A DNA stretch of 32,706 bases from Candidatus Bathyarchaeota archaeon. GTDB lineage: Archaea > Thermoproteota > Bathyarchaeia > TCS64 > PIYN01. Both the position numbers and the translations under genes were made by a program. Where the stretch lies: positions 1 to 32,706 of the forward strand of contig PIYN01000015.1 of the NCBI GenBank assembly GCA_003601775.1. Direction: 5' to 3'. Positions 1-7,684 of this stretch are shown here, piece after piece. How positions within the stretch are numbered: the first letter of the stretch is position 1; each line of letters begins with the position of its first letter. The notes under the pieces were generated by a model. That model had not been told where the DNA came from, did no database searches, and saw nothing but the letters and a program-made list of their open reading frames with translations.

Positions 1-153
1 CCAGTGATGGAAGGAGTCCCAGTTCCAGTCTACGGGAATGAGGAGAAGGGCCGTTAGCCGGATGGAGAGGGCGAGGAGTAACCAGAAGGCGAGGGTATAG
101 TGCCTATTAGTAAGGATCACCGTACCTATCTTCTTTAGGCGGAGGAGGGACAT
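1..153 (-). CDS. Membrane protein, N-terminal 51 residues only (window edge)
   Basis: The reading frame starts at ATG (153-151) and runs off the left edge, so only the first 51 residues are visible. They show a basic start (MSLLRLKKIG), then one hydrophobic segment from about residue 21 to 41 (TLAFWLLLALSIRLTALLLI), then a Trp/Asp-rich loop (PVDWNWDSFHHW). A short cytoplasmic stretch, a first membrane helix and a polar loop with acidic residues are typical of GT-C fold glycosyltransferases and other polytopic proteins. That assignment is a guess from the topology. Codon choice matches the GC-rich genes around it. A TATA-like element lies about 30 bases upstream, so the transcript probably has a very short leader. 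Confidence 0.6.
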   Translation of the reverse strand, partial: MSLLRLKKIGTVILTNRHYTLAFWLLLALSIRLTALLLIPVDWNWDSFHHW

Positions 154-180
154 CCCCAAGATATCTTAACCCTGCTTAAG

Positions 181-190
181 GATTTTAATC
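181..190 (-). promoter_or_regulatory. TATA-like box for the left-edge membrane protein gene
   Basis: On the minus strand this reads GATTAAAATC. It is centred about 33 bases upstream of the ATG at 153, which would place the transcript start a few bases before the start codon. The position and A/T-rich core fit an archaeal TATA box, but no start site was measured. Confidence 0.4.
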
Positions 191-238
191 GTCACCAAAG
201 AAAAAAGGGGGAAGAGACCCTTTACGCCTCTGGTACCT

Positions 239-382
239 CTACCTGTTGATGCCGAAGGCCCTGCACAGGAAGGCCTCGATCTCATCCCTGTACTCGTCGA
301 TGTAACCTCCGCTCCCTCTCCTCACCTGCCAATCCACCTTTGGCTTTCTACGTAAACCAATTATCCTACTCACTCCCCCCAT
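239..382 (-). CDS. Small hypothetical protein, 47 aa
   Basis: A short reading frame runs from ATG (382-380) to TAG (241-239) on the minus strand. The product is 47 residues: a basic N-terminal half (SRIIGLRRKPKVDWQVRRGS) and an acidic C-terminal half (YIDEYRDEIEAFLCRAFGINR). The purine-rich GGGGGTGA just upstream could act as a ribosome binding site, and A/T-rich sequence with TATA-like elements lies near 438-470. Codon choice (ATC, GAG, TAC, AGG) resembles the confident genes around it, which is the main reason to believe it is coding. I recognise no family. It could be a chance frame. Confidence 0.4.
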   Translation of the reverse strand: MGGVSRIIGLRRKPKVDWQVRRGSGGYIDEYRDEIEAFLCRAFGINR

Positions 383-574
383 TCACCCCCGCGAACAATC
401 TATGCTCTCTACTTCTTTGAATAGAAAGATAGTCTGAGTTTAATAAAGAAGTTATGGATTTTTGATTTATACCCTGCATATAGATGTGACCTAAGTCAAG
501 CGTCTCTCCGAGAGGGAAATTAGAGGCAGGGTGACCGCGCAATAACCCTTATCTTCCTCCTCCCCCTTCTCTCT

Positions 575-1348
575 ATGATGCCATCCAAGAGGCGGGTCAT
601 CTCCGTATCGGGGAAGGGCGGGACGGGGAAGACCACCCTCACGGCCCTCCTCCTCAAGGCCCTCATCAAGCACACGGATGATATACTCGTCGTCGACGCG
701 GATCCAGCGACGAACCTCCCCGACGTCCTCGGCGTCAAGGTCCTGAAGACCGTGGGGATGGTCACAGACGAGTTGAAGGATCGGATAGCCCGGGGGGTGA
801 TCTCCCCCATGGTCTCCAAGGAGGGGATGCTTGAAGCCTGGATCTTCGAGACCCTCGTCGAGACGAACTGCTTCGACCTCCTCGCCATGGGCCGCTCTGA
901 GGGGGAGGGGTGCTACTGCTATGTGAACAGCGTCCTCACAAGGATCCTCGATACCCTCTCCAGGAACTACACCTACACCCTCATGGACATGGAGGCTGGA
1001 TTGGAGCACCTGAGCCGCCGCACCGACAGGGACGTCGATACCATGCTCATCACCACGGATGCCTCGAAGATGGGCCTTGAGACCGCCCGGAGGATAAAGG
1101 AGCTGACCCAGGAGGTCCACATCAACGTCAAGGAGATCTACCTCGTCGGGAACCAGATCCCCGAGGGAATGGAGGGGGTTCTCAAGGAGGCGGCGGAGAG
1201 GATCGGATTAGAACTCATCGGCATCATCCCCACGGATCCAAACGTCGCCACCTATAACATGCTGGGCAAGCCTCTCCTCGAAATCCCTGAGGACTCCCCC
1301 TCCTACCGGGCGGTCCTCAAGATCGCGGAGAAGATCGGACTACGATAG
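575..1348 (+). CDS. cooC: CooC-like nickel-insertion ATPase (first copy)
   Basis: This is a 257-residue MinD/Mrp-type P-loop ATPase of the CooC family. CooC dimers load nickel into the active-site cluster of carbon monoxide dehydrogenase at the cost of ATP. Visible are the deviant Walker A motif GKGGTGKTT (residues 13-21), the VVDADP segment (39-44), and the metal-binding CXC motif, Cys113 and Cys115 (GEGCYCYVN). That CXC separates CooC from other MinD relatives. Two ATG codons stand in tandem (575, 578); either could start, and a TATA-like ATAACCCTTAT about 27 bases upstream suggests a leaderless transcript. A second CooC-like gene lies at 4356-5153. No CODH gene is in the window, so the client enzyme is inferred. 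Confidence 0.85.
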   Translation: MMPSKRRVISVSGKGGTGKTTLTALLLKALIKHTDDILVVDADPATNLPDVLGVKVLKTVGMVTDELKDRIARGVISPMVSKEGMLEAWIFETLVETNCFDLLAMGRSEGEGCYCYVNSVLTRILDTLSRNYTYTLMDMEAGLEHLSRRTDRDVDTMLITTDASKMGLETARRIKELTQEVHINVKEIYLVGNQIPEGMEGVLKEAAERIGLELIGIIPTDPNVATYNMLGKPLLEIPEDSPSYRAVLKIAEKIGLR

Positions 1349-1464
1349 GAGAGGATCTGAGTCCGTAATTCCAGAGGTCACATCTTCGATTATGATCTTG
1401 ATGTTTTTGCACGCATGAATAAAAGTTAAATGGGTATTGGGACCATAGGTGAACGGGATGGGAG

Positions 1465-3303
1465 ATGATCTGGCTGTCAAAGGAGGATAGGGAGCTGCTG
1501 GAGAGGCTGCTGGAGGAGATCTCGGCGGAGGAGCTGGAGAGGAACTGGGAGAAGATCATGGAGTTCACGCCTATGCCCTCCGGGACGCCTCAGGAGGAGG
1601 CCGCGATACAATGGATGAAGGGGAAGCTCGAGGAGTACGGCCTTGAGCCGAGGGTCCTGAGGTACCCTGCCTATATCAGCCTCCCGAAGGAGGCCCAGCT
1701 CACCGTCCTTTCGCCGAGGAGGATGGAGATCCACTGCTCTCCCTTCCGTTCCGTCGCCTCCACCCCGCCGGAGGGGGTCGAGGGGGAGCTCGTCTACATA
1801 AGGTCCGATGACCTTGGGAAGGTGGAGTGCAGGGACAAGATCGTCCTCACGGACCAGGCGACGGGGGAGTTCATGGGGATCAGGGATGGTATCCTCCTCA
1901 CCCTCCAGGAGATGGGCGTTAAGGGCCTCGTCGTCATCTGCGAGGATACCTACATGCCCACGGTCATCCACCAGAGGGCTGACTTCTCGGTCTCGGGGAA
2001 CCCCACGCCTGACAACTTCCACCTCATCCCCCAGATCAAGGGGATGGTCCTCGTCTCCAACGCCGATGGGGAGATGCTCAAGACCCTCTGCCAGCATGGG
2101 GAGGTCCGCGTCAGGCTCAGATCCATCGTCGAGACGGGGTGGAAGACCCTCCCCCTCCTCGTCGCGGAGATCAAGGGGAGGAAGAACCCGGAGAAGTTCA
2201 TACTGGTGAACGGCCACGTGGACACGCCCCCCTTCTCCCCTGGGGTCACCGACAATGCCTCAGGGGATATAGCCATGCTCGAACTCGCCCGGATCTTCAA
2301 CAAGTACAAGGACCGACTGAATATAAGCCTCAGGTTCGCATGGTGGACAGGGCATGAGATAGGGCGGTACGCGGGGTCGACGTGGTACAACGACGAGTAC
2401 TGGCACGACCTCCGATATAACTGCGTCGCCTCCCTCAACATAGACTCCCCCGGGGCGGAGGGCGCGACGGTCTATCAGGGCGCCCGCTGCACCGAGCTCC
2501 TGGACCTCACGAAGAAGAGTATAAGGGAGATCACGGGCCAGGAGGTCAAGAGGATTGGGTGGCCGAGTAGGGCGGGAGACGGTTCCTTCTGGGGTACGGG
2601 CTTTCCCCATACGGGCATCACGGGGGCCCGGCCCAAGGAGCTCTACGACCCCTTCGTGAACTACTCCGGCGGTGGGTGGTGGTGGCACTCCCCCTACGCC
2701 ACCCTCGACCGAGGGGATGTGGATGCCCTCGTCCTCAACATAAAGGTCTACGTCCACTTCCTCCTACACCTCTGCAACGCCCCCGTCCACCCCATGAACT
2801 TCACCCCCCTCGCGGAGAGGATGCTGGAGATCCTCAGGGACCTACAGGAGAAGGCGGATAAGGTCAGGGCCTACTTCAACCTCGACCCTGTCCTGAGGAG
2901 GGCTGAGGAGTTCAAGGAGCGGGCGGAGGCCTTGGAGAGGCTGATAGGGGAGGTGATGGAGCAGTACGAGGGGGCAGTGGACAAGGAGGCCTTTGAGCCG
3001 ATCTTCGAGGAGCTGAACCGGTGTATCATGTGGGTCTCGAGGCACATAAACCTCGTCGCCCACTCCAACGCGGGTAAGACGGAGCAGATGTCCATGGAGC
3101 ACTTCGGCCGGAAGCCCTTCCCAGGGCTCCAGCCCATCCTCGACCTCGCGAAGCTGCCCCTCCCCTACTCCGGCCCCAGTCCCGACTTCCTGATGCTGAG
3201 GACGAAGCTCGTGAGGGAGCGGAACAGGGTGGAGGACGGCTTCTTCCTCGCCATAAGGGAGATCGAGGAGACGGAGAAGAGGGTCCGGGCAGAGCTCTCC
3301 TAA
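1465..3303 (+). CDS. M28-family zinc metallopeptidase with PA-like insertion
   Basis: The 612-residue product is an M28 (aminopeptidase Y/S, carboxypeptidase Q-like) co-catalytic zinc peptidase. The metal ligands are visible in order: His-X-Asp in NGHVDTPPF near residue 251, Asp in GVTDNASGD, the catalytic Glu in WTGHEIGRYAGS, Asp in NIDSPGAEG, and His in WWWHSPYATLD. Residues of about 105-220 form the protease-associated-like domain (IVLTDQATGEFMGIRDG and VKGLVVICED). No signal peptide is visible, so it probably acts in the cytoplasm. The C-terminal 170 residues are charged and probably helical. It starts at ATG 1465; an out-of-frame ATG at 1458 is not used. It lies 35 bases before the radical SAM gene. 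The substrate is unknown. Confidence 0.85.
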   Translation: MIWLSKEDRELLERLLEEISAEELERNWEKIMEFTPMPSGTPQEEAAIQWMKGKLEEYGLEPRVLRYPAYISLPKEAQLTVLSPRRMEIHCSPFRSVASTPPEGVEGELVYIRSDDLGKVECRDKIVLTDQATGEFMGIRDGILLTLQEMGVKGLVVICEDTYMPTVIHQRADFSVSGNPTPDNFHLIPQIKGMVLVSNADGEMLKTLCQHGEVRVRLRSIVETGWKTLPLLVAEIKGRKNPEKFILVNGHVDTPPFSPGVTDNASGDIAMLELARIFNKYKDRLNISLRFAWWTGHEIGRYAGSTWYNDEYWHDLRYNCVASLNIDSPGAEGATVYQGARCTELLDLTKKSIREITGQEVKRIGWPSRAGDGSFWGTGFPHTGITGARPKELYDPFVNYSGGGWWWHSPYATLDRGDVDALVLNIKVYVHFLLHLCNAPVHPMNFTPLAERMLEILRDLQEKADKVRAYFNLDPVLRRAEEFKERAEALERLIGEVMEQYEGAVDKEAFEPIFEELNRCIMWVSRHINLVAHSNAGKTEQMSMEHFGRKPFPGLQPILDLAKLPLPYSGPSPDFLMLRTKLVRERNRVEDGFFLAIREIEETEKRVRAELS

Positions 3304-3338
3304 TCCCCCTTTTTGTCTTCCCTGATCGGTGTTCTCGA

Positions 3339-4298
3339 ATGAAGGCACCCCTGGCACCCCTTCGCCTGGGATTGTTATTGACCTATAGGTGTAACGCCGC
3401 CTGTAGGCACTGCTACCTCGACGCAGGCCCCTCGAGGACGGAGGAGATGAGCAGGAGGGAGGCCCTCCGATACCTGGACGAGGCGGCCGACCTCCCGACC
3501 CTGAGGATGGTCAGCTTCACAGGGGGAGAACCCTTCCTCCTCCCCGACCTCCTCCGCGAGGCCCTCTCCCACGCCTCGGAGATGGGGCTCAGGACGGAGG
3601 TGGTGACGAACTGCTCCTGGGCAGAGAGCACGGAGGAGGCCAGGGAGCAGCTCGGCACCCTGGCTGGGGCGGGGCTCGACGTCATCAACATCAGCGTCGA
3701 CGACTTCCACCAGGAGTTCATACCCTTCAGCCACGTCAGGAACTGCTACGAGGCGGCGAGAGAACTCGGCCTGAAGATCACGATACTCTGTACCATAGCC
3801 AAATCAAGCGAGCTGAGGGCTGAGAAGGTCGTCGACCTCCTCGGCGATACAAACATCCACATAATGGGAGAGGATACCACCCCCTTCAACAGGTTTAAGA
3901 TCTACGCCATGGCCGTGGAGACGGCCTTCATCCCCGCCGGGAGGGGCTCCCGGATACCACGGGGAGAGTGGGTCATCGGCCATCGACCCGTAGTCGGCCC
4001 TTGCTTTCACATCCTACGCGATATAGCCATCGACCCCTCCGGCAGGGTCCTCCCCTGCTGCTCAGCCGCAGGCCTCATCAGCTCTCTGAACCTGGGAAAC
4101 GCGAAGAGGGAGCCCCTCTCAAGGATCGTCGAGGGGGGGAGGGGGAGAGAAGTCTTCAAGATCTTGGCAGAGAGGGGCCCCGAAGGTCTCTTAGACGTGA
4201 GGGGGGATGAGGTTTCAGGGGGTTATGTCAATAAATGTCACCTCTGCTATGAGGCCCTCTTGAGTTTAGAGAGGAGGGGAGTCCTCTCCAAGCTCTGA
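3339..4298 (+). CDS. Radical SAM protein with SPASM-like C-terminal cysteines
   Basis: The 319-residue product is a radical S-adenosylmethionine enzyme. CNAACRHCYLD (about residues 18-28) carries the CX3CX2C triad that binds the SAM-cleaving [4Fe-4S] cluster, and SFTGGEPFLLPDLL is the GGE motif contacting SAM. The C-terminal part has more cysteines (GPCFHILRDIAIDPSGRVLPCCSAAG and NKCHLCYEALL), the layout of a SPASM/Twitch domain that holds auxiliary clusters in peptide- or cofactor-modifying enzymes. It starts at ATG 3339. It sits between the M28 peptidase and the second CooC-like ATPase, all on the plus strand. A role in maturing a metalloenzyme or a small peptide is possible but only inferred; no precursor peptide was recognised nearby. 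Confidence 0.8.
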   Translation: MKAPLAPLRLGLLLTYRCNAACRHCYLDAGPSRTEEMSRREALRYLDEAADLPTLRMVSFTGGEPFLLPDLLREALSHASEMGLRTEVVTNCSWAESTEEAREQLGTLAGAGLDVINISVDDFHQEFIPFSHVRNCYEAARELGLKITILCTIAKSSELRAEKVVDLLGDTNIHIMGEDTTPFNRFKIYAMAVETAFIPAGRGSRIPRGEWVIGHRPVVGPCFHILRDIAIDPSGRVLPCCSAAGLISSLNLGNAKREPLSRIVEGGRGREVFKILAERGPEGLLDVRGDEVSGGYVNKCHLCYEALLSLERRGVLSKL

Positions 4299-4313
4299 CC
4301 TTAGGGAGAAGAA

Positions 4314-4323
4314 CCTTTTTACT
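4314..4323 (+). promoter_or_regulatory. TATA-like box before the second cooC
   Basis: The T/A-rich CCTTTTTACT is centred about 37 bases before the ATG at 4356, in the short gap after the radical SAM gene. It would allow independent expression of the second CooC-like gene with a leader of roughly 10 bases. This is a prediction from position and composition only. Confidence 0.35.
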
Positions 4324-4355
4324 TGGTGAGGAGAAGGGTAGATGAGGCGTTTTAG

Positions 4356-5153
4356 ATGAAGATCGCCGTGGCTGGTAAGGGGGGTGTGGGGAAGACCTTC
4401 ATCTCGGGGACCTTGGCGAGGCTCTTCGCCCGGGACGGCTACAGCGTGTTGGCGGTGGACGCCGACCCGAATATCAACCTCTCCTCCACCCTCGGCATAG
4501 AGCGGTCCGTGGCTGAGAGGATCGTCCCCCTATCGGAGAACGAGCCCCTCATCGCCTCGAGGACGGGCGTGCCCCCAGGTGGCTCCTATGGCCTCGTCTT
4601 CCGACTGACGCCGAAGGTAGATGATATCGTGGATAAGTACGGCGTAGTGGGCCCGGACGGGGTGAGGCTCCTCGTCATGGGGACCGTCAAGGGGGGCGGG
4701 ACGGGGTGCATGTGTCCCGCCAACGCCCTCCTCAGGGTCCTCCTCCAACACCTCCTCATCCAGAGGAGGGAGATCGTCATCCTCGACATGGTCGCGGGGC
4801 TGGAGCACCTGGGCCGTGGGACGGCGAGGCGGGTCGATGCTATGCTGAGCGTCGTGGAGCCGAGGATGAAGTCCGTGGAGACCGCCAGGAGGATACTGAC
4901 GCTGGCCCGGGACATAGAGATACCGGAGGTCCTGGCCGTGGGGAATAAGATCGAGGGGGAGAAGCAGAGGGCCTTTGTGAGGGAGAGGATGGAGGAACTG
5001 GGCATCCCTGTCGTGGCCTACATCCCCTACGACCCAGCCGTCGCCGAGGCAGATATGCTGGGCGTATCTCCCTTGGACTACGACGGCTCATCGCCGGCTA
5101 TCAAGGCGGTCGCGGAGCTGAAGGAGGAGTTGAAGAGGAGATACGCTCTCTGA
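4356..5153 (+). CDS. cooC: CooC-like nickel-insertion ATPase (second copy)
   Basis: This is a 265-residue CooC-family ATPase. It has the deviant Walker A motif GKGGVGKT (residues 7-14), VVDADP-type sequence (VDADPN, 34-39), and the CXC metal motif at Cys118 and Cys120 (TGCMCPAN). LDMVAGLEHLGRGTARRVD matches the MDMEAGLEHLSRRTDRDVD segment of the first copy, so the two are paralogs, though diverged. CooC proteins insert nickel into CODH or CODH/acetyl-CoA synthase; archaea with several CODHs often have several CooCs. It starts at ATG 4356; the earlier ATG at about 4341 meets a stop at once. Whether the two copies serve different clients cannot be told here. Confidence 0.85.
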   Translation: MKIAVAGKGGVGKTFISGTLARLFARDGYSVLAVDADPNINLSSTLGIERSVAERIVPLSENEPLIASRTGVPPGGSYGLVFRLTPKVDDIVDKYGVVGPDGVRLLVMGTVKGGGTGCMCPANALLRVLLQHLLIQRREIVILDMVAGLEHLGRGTARRVDAMLSVVEPRMKSVETARRILTLARDIEIPEVLAVGNKIEGEKQRAFVRERMEELGIPVVAYIPYDPAVAEADMLGVSPLDYDGSSPAIKAVAELKEELKRRYAL

Positions 5154-5218
5154 CCTCTCGGGAGGGTTGAGCCAACACCGAATGGTCCCCGTTCTACGGT
5201 CTTCTACGAGAGAGCCCT

Positions 5219-5647
5219 TCACTCCCCCATGACCGTCACGTCCACCCTCCTCACCCTCGGACCATCCAGCTCTATAAGGAGGATGGACTGCCAGGTCCCA
5301 AGCCTCATCCTCCCCTCCGCGATGGGGAGGGAGACCCCCTGCTTGATCAGGGTGCTCAGTATATGGGCGTGGGCGTTCATCTCGCGAGGAGCCCAGCGAT
5401 ACTTGGCGTTATGCCTATACTCCCCCTCCAGGGGGACGAGCCTGACCATCACAGCGAGGAGGTCCTCCCAGAGCTCCTCGTCATGCTCGTTGACGGAGAG
5501 GCAGGCCGTCGTATGGGGGACCCAAAGGTTCACCAGTCCCCTGGTCACGCCGCTCCTCCCTACGACTCCCCGCACCCTCTCGGTGATATCGACCACCTCC
5601 AGCCTCTTCTTGGACTCGACCTCAAAGGTCTCCTCGTGGAACCTCAT
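5219..5647 (-). CDS. yjbQ: YjbQ/UPF0047 family protein
   Basis: The 142-residue product belongs to the YjbQ (UPF0047) family, small beta-rich proteins. Some members have weak thiamin phosphate synthase activity in bacteria; the true cellular role is not settled. The family signatures are present: WVPHTTACLSVNEHDEELWEDL, NAHAHILSTLIKQGVSLPIAEGRMRLGTWQSILLIELDGPRVRRVDVTVMGE, with the conserved His residues that bind a ligand or metal. Length is typical (about 130-145). It starts at ATG 5647. A perfect 14-bp palindrome (5647-5660) touches the start codon. The gene converges on the second CooC gene and is downstream of the rhomboid gene on the same strand. Confidence 0.85.
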   Translation of the reverse strand: MRFHEETFEVESKKRLEVVDITERVRGVVGRSGVTRGLVNLWVPHTTACLSVNEHDEELWEDLLAVMVRLVPLEGEYRHNAKYRWAPREMNAHAHILSTLIKQGVSLPIAEGRMRLGTWQSILLIELDGPRVRRVDVTVMGE

Positions 5648-5728
5648 CTCTCATGAGAGAATAGAAAGAAGCCCTTTTAGGTTTAAGGGGATGGAAGCAG
5701 AAAGCTCTGAATCTCTCTAAGAACGGGG

Positions 5729-6400
5729 CTAATAGTAGTAGCCCCAGTACCTCCTCCTTCTTACACGCCCCCTCAGGGGAAGGGCGGCGAGGACACCTGC
5801 GACGAAACCGCCTATATGAGCCCAGAAGGCCACCCCGGAGGTGGGGGCTACGAGGCCTAACAGGAGCTGGTAGAGGAACCAGAACCCAAGGTAATAGGAG
5901 GAGGGTATCCTCACTATCCTGCCCCAGTATCTGAACATCACCAGGGTGACGATCCTCGCGTTGGGGAAGAGGACAAGGTAGGCACCCAGCACACCAGAGA
6001 TCGCGCCGGAGGCGCCCACCGCAGGGATCTTCGCCCCGTACCCCCCGATCATCACCGCGATCCAGGAGTGGGCTACTCCACCCACTACCCCGAAGAGGAG
6101 GTAGAGGAGGAGGTACTTGAGGCGTCCGAATTGGTCCTCGACGTTATCCCCGAAGATGTACAGATAGAGCATATTTCCTCCGATATGGAAGAGGTTGCTG
6201 TGCATGAACATGGAGGTGAGGAGAGTATGCAGCCTCAGCCCATGTACGATGAAGAGGGGGATGGCACCATACTCTATGAAATCATGGGGGTTGAACCCCC
6301 TGGAGCCCTCCCATAGGAATACGAGGACGTTGAGGGAGATGAGCCCCCACGTGACGTAGGGGCGCCGCCCACTCCTATTCTCATCGTAGAGGGGGATCAT
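5729..6400 (-). CDS. Rhomboid family intramembrane serine protease
   Basis: The 223-residue product is a six-helix rhomboid protease that cuts membrane-embedded substrates. Visible hallmarks are the cytoplasmic start MIPLYDENRSGRRPYVTWGLISLN, the helix-2 motif HIGGNMLYLYIFGDNVED (the HXXXN that forms the oxyanion site), the catalytic Ser in GASGAISGVLGAYL (about residue 132) and the catalytic His in FWAHIGGFVAG (about residue 193). The dyad is therefore complete. The C-terminus is basic and tyrosine-rich (RGRVRRRRYWGYYY). It starts at ATG 6400; the TATA-like TTTATAAAG 24-32 bases upstream suggests a leaderless mRNA. The substrate is unknown. Confidence 0.92.
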   Translation of the reverse strand: MIPLYDENRSGRRPYVTWGLISLNVLVFLWEGSRGFNPHDFIEYGAIPLFIVHGLRLHTLLTSMFMHSNLFHIGGNMLYLYIFGDNVEDQFGRLKYLLLYLLFGVVGGVAHSWIAVMIGGYGAKIPAVGASGAISGVLGAYLVLFPNARIVTLVMFRYWGRIVRIPSSYYLGFWFLYQLLLGLVAPTSGVAFWAHIGGFVAGVLAALPLRGRVRRRRYWGYYY

Positions 6401-6423
6401 TGGTCCTTCCTAACTCCCCCTTC

Positions 6424-6432
6424 TTTATAAAG
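6424..6432 (-). promoter_or_regulatory. TATA box of the rhomboid gene
   Basis: The near-palindromic CTTTATAAAGG is centred 28 bases before the rhomboid ATG, exactly the distance at which an archaeal TATA box would start transcription at the ATG itself. It lies in the short gap after the SepCysS operon. Confidence 0.5.
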
Positions 6433-6453
6433 GAAGCGTCCTTCGGATCGCCT

Positions 6454-7683
6454 TCATCCCCTGTAATCGGTGAGGTCGAACCTCTCAACATACTTCTCCT
6501 TGATCTCCTGAAAGGCGTCTCGGACCTTCCTCACCTCCTCCATGGGTAGACCATAGACGGAGAGTTTGATATGCCTGCTCAGCCCCCTCTGGAGGCCGAC
6601 TATACCCCTCCGGATCATCTCCTCCGCGAGAAAGAAGCCCCTCCTCCTATGGTGTTTCGATATCTCCCAGAAGACGGGCGTCTCGAAGTGGAGGAGGTGG
6701 TGCCTATGGGGCCTCTCGCCGAGGAGCTTAAGGCCTCCGATCTGCTCCATCTCCCTGATGAACCACCTGGTCTTCTCGAGTTCCTCCTCCCAGCGGCCGA
6801 CCCTCTCAGCCACGTGGGGAAAGGCGTACATGGCTGAGATGAGGGGGAGGCCCCCGATACTGCACCCGAAGAGGCTCGGCACCTTCTTGCCGAACTCCCT
6901 GCCGCTCCAATCCATCCGGAGGGAAGAAGTCTTAAAGAGCCTCTCGGACCAGTCACGGCTCGTGATTAGGAAGCCCAGGGGCCCGAGGGAGGCCATGGAT
7001 TTATGGGCGGAGACGGTGAGGAAGTCCGCCCTCATCTCGCTCATGTTCACGGGCAATACGCCGGCGGTATAGGCCGCGTTGACCATGTAGGGTATCCCAT
7101 CCTCCTCCGCCACCCTGCCGATCTCCTCCACCGGGGAGAGGTTCCCATGGTAGGGATCTACATGTGTGGCCACGAGGAGCGCCGGGAGGATCCCCTCCTC
7201 CTCCCTGATGGACTCGATACGCTTGACGTAGTCCTCCGCGGTTACCCTGTACTCGGGGTAGCCGGTGTTGGGCACCTCGACGACCCTGAGGCCGGCCATC
7301 TCCGCGGCGATGCAGGTCGTGTAGTGGCAGAGGGAGTCTACCAGGACTACCCCGCTCCTCCGCCCTGAGGCCCTGGCGAGGTCGCTTATCGTCTTCATCA
7401 CGGCGAACTGGGCCCCTCTACAGCCGAGGGTGTGCTCAGCGACCTCACCTCCGAAGAAGTGGGCGACGTCCTTGAGGAACTCCCTGACCGGGGGCCTGCC
7501 GAGGAGGCTCGACCTCCCCTCGAGGCAGTCGTGGCAGATGGCGTACCCGACCCTCAGCCACCCCTCCTCCACGATCTTCCTCTGGACCTCCCCTGGGAGG
7601 ATCCCACCGGTCATGATGGGGCTGACGATGATATGGCCCTTATACTTGTTGATCATCTGCCCGTATCTCTTCAGACCCTCCAT
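6454..7683 (-). CDS. pscS: O-phosphoseryl-tRNA:Cys-tRNA synthase (SepCysS)
   Basis: The 409-residue PLP enzyme converts phosphoserine on tRNA(Cys) to cysteine with an outside sulfur donor, the second step of the SepRS/SepCysS route known from methanogens and some other archaea. The N-terminal cysteine pair is Cys50 and Cys53 (YAICHDCLEGRSS); the third conserved cysteine is in SLFGCSIGGLPL; these carry sulfur in the family. The PLP lysine lies in LTVSAHKSMASLGP. VAHFFGGEVAEHTLGCRGAQFAVM is the family's phosphate/tRNA-handling segment. It starts at ATG 7683, one base after the lipoate ligase stop, so the two are co-translated. SepRS itself is not in the window. Pairing with lipoyl-protein genes is unusual and hints at a shared sulfur theme. 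Confidence 0.92.
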   Translation of the reverse strand: MEGLKRYGQMINKYKGHIIVSPIMTGGILPGEVQRKIVEEGWLRVGYAICHDCLEGRSSLLGRPPVREFLKDVAHFFGGEVAEHTLGCRGAQFAVMKTISDLARASGRRSGVVLVDSLCHYTTCIAAEMAGLRVVEVPNTGYPEYRVTAEDYVKRIESIREEEGILPALLVATHVDPYHGNLSPVEEIGRVAEEDGIPYMVNAAYTAGVLPVNMSEMRADFLTVSAHKSMASLGPLGFLITSRDWSERLFKTSSLRMDWSGREFGKKVPSLFGCSIGGLPLISAMYAFPHVAERVGRWEEELEKTRWFIREMEQIGGLKLLGERPHRHHLLHFETPVFWEISKHHRRRGFFLAEEMIRRGIVGLQRGLSRHIKLSVYGLPMEEVRKVRDAFQEIKEKYVERFDLTDYRG

Positions 7684-7684
7684 T

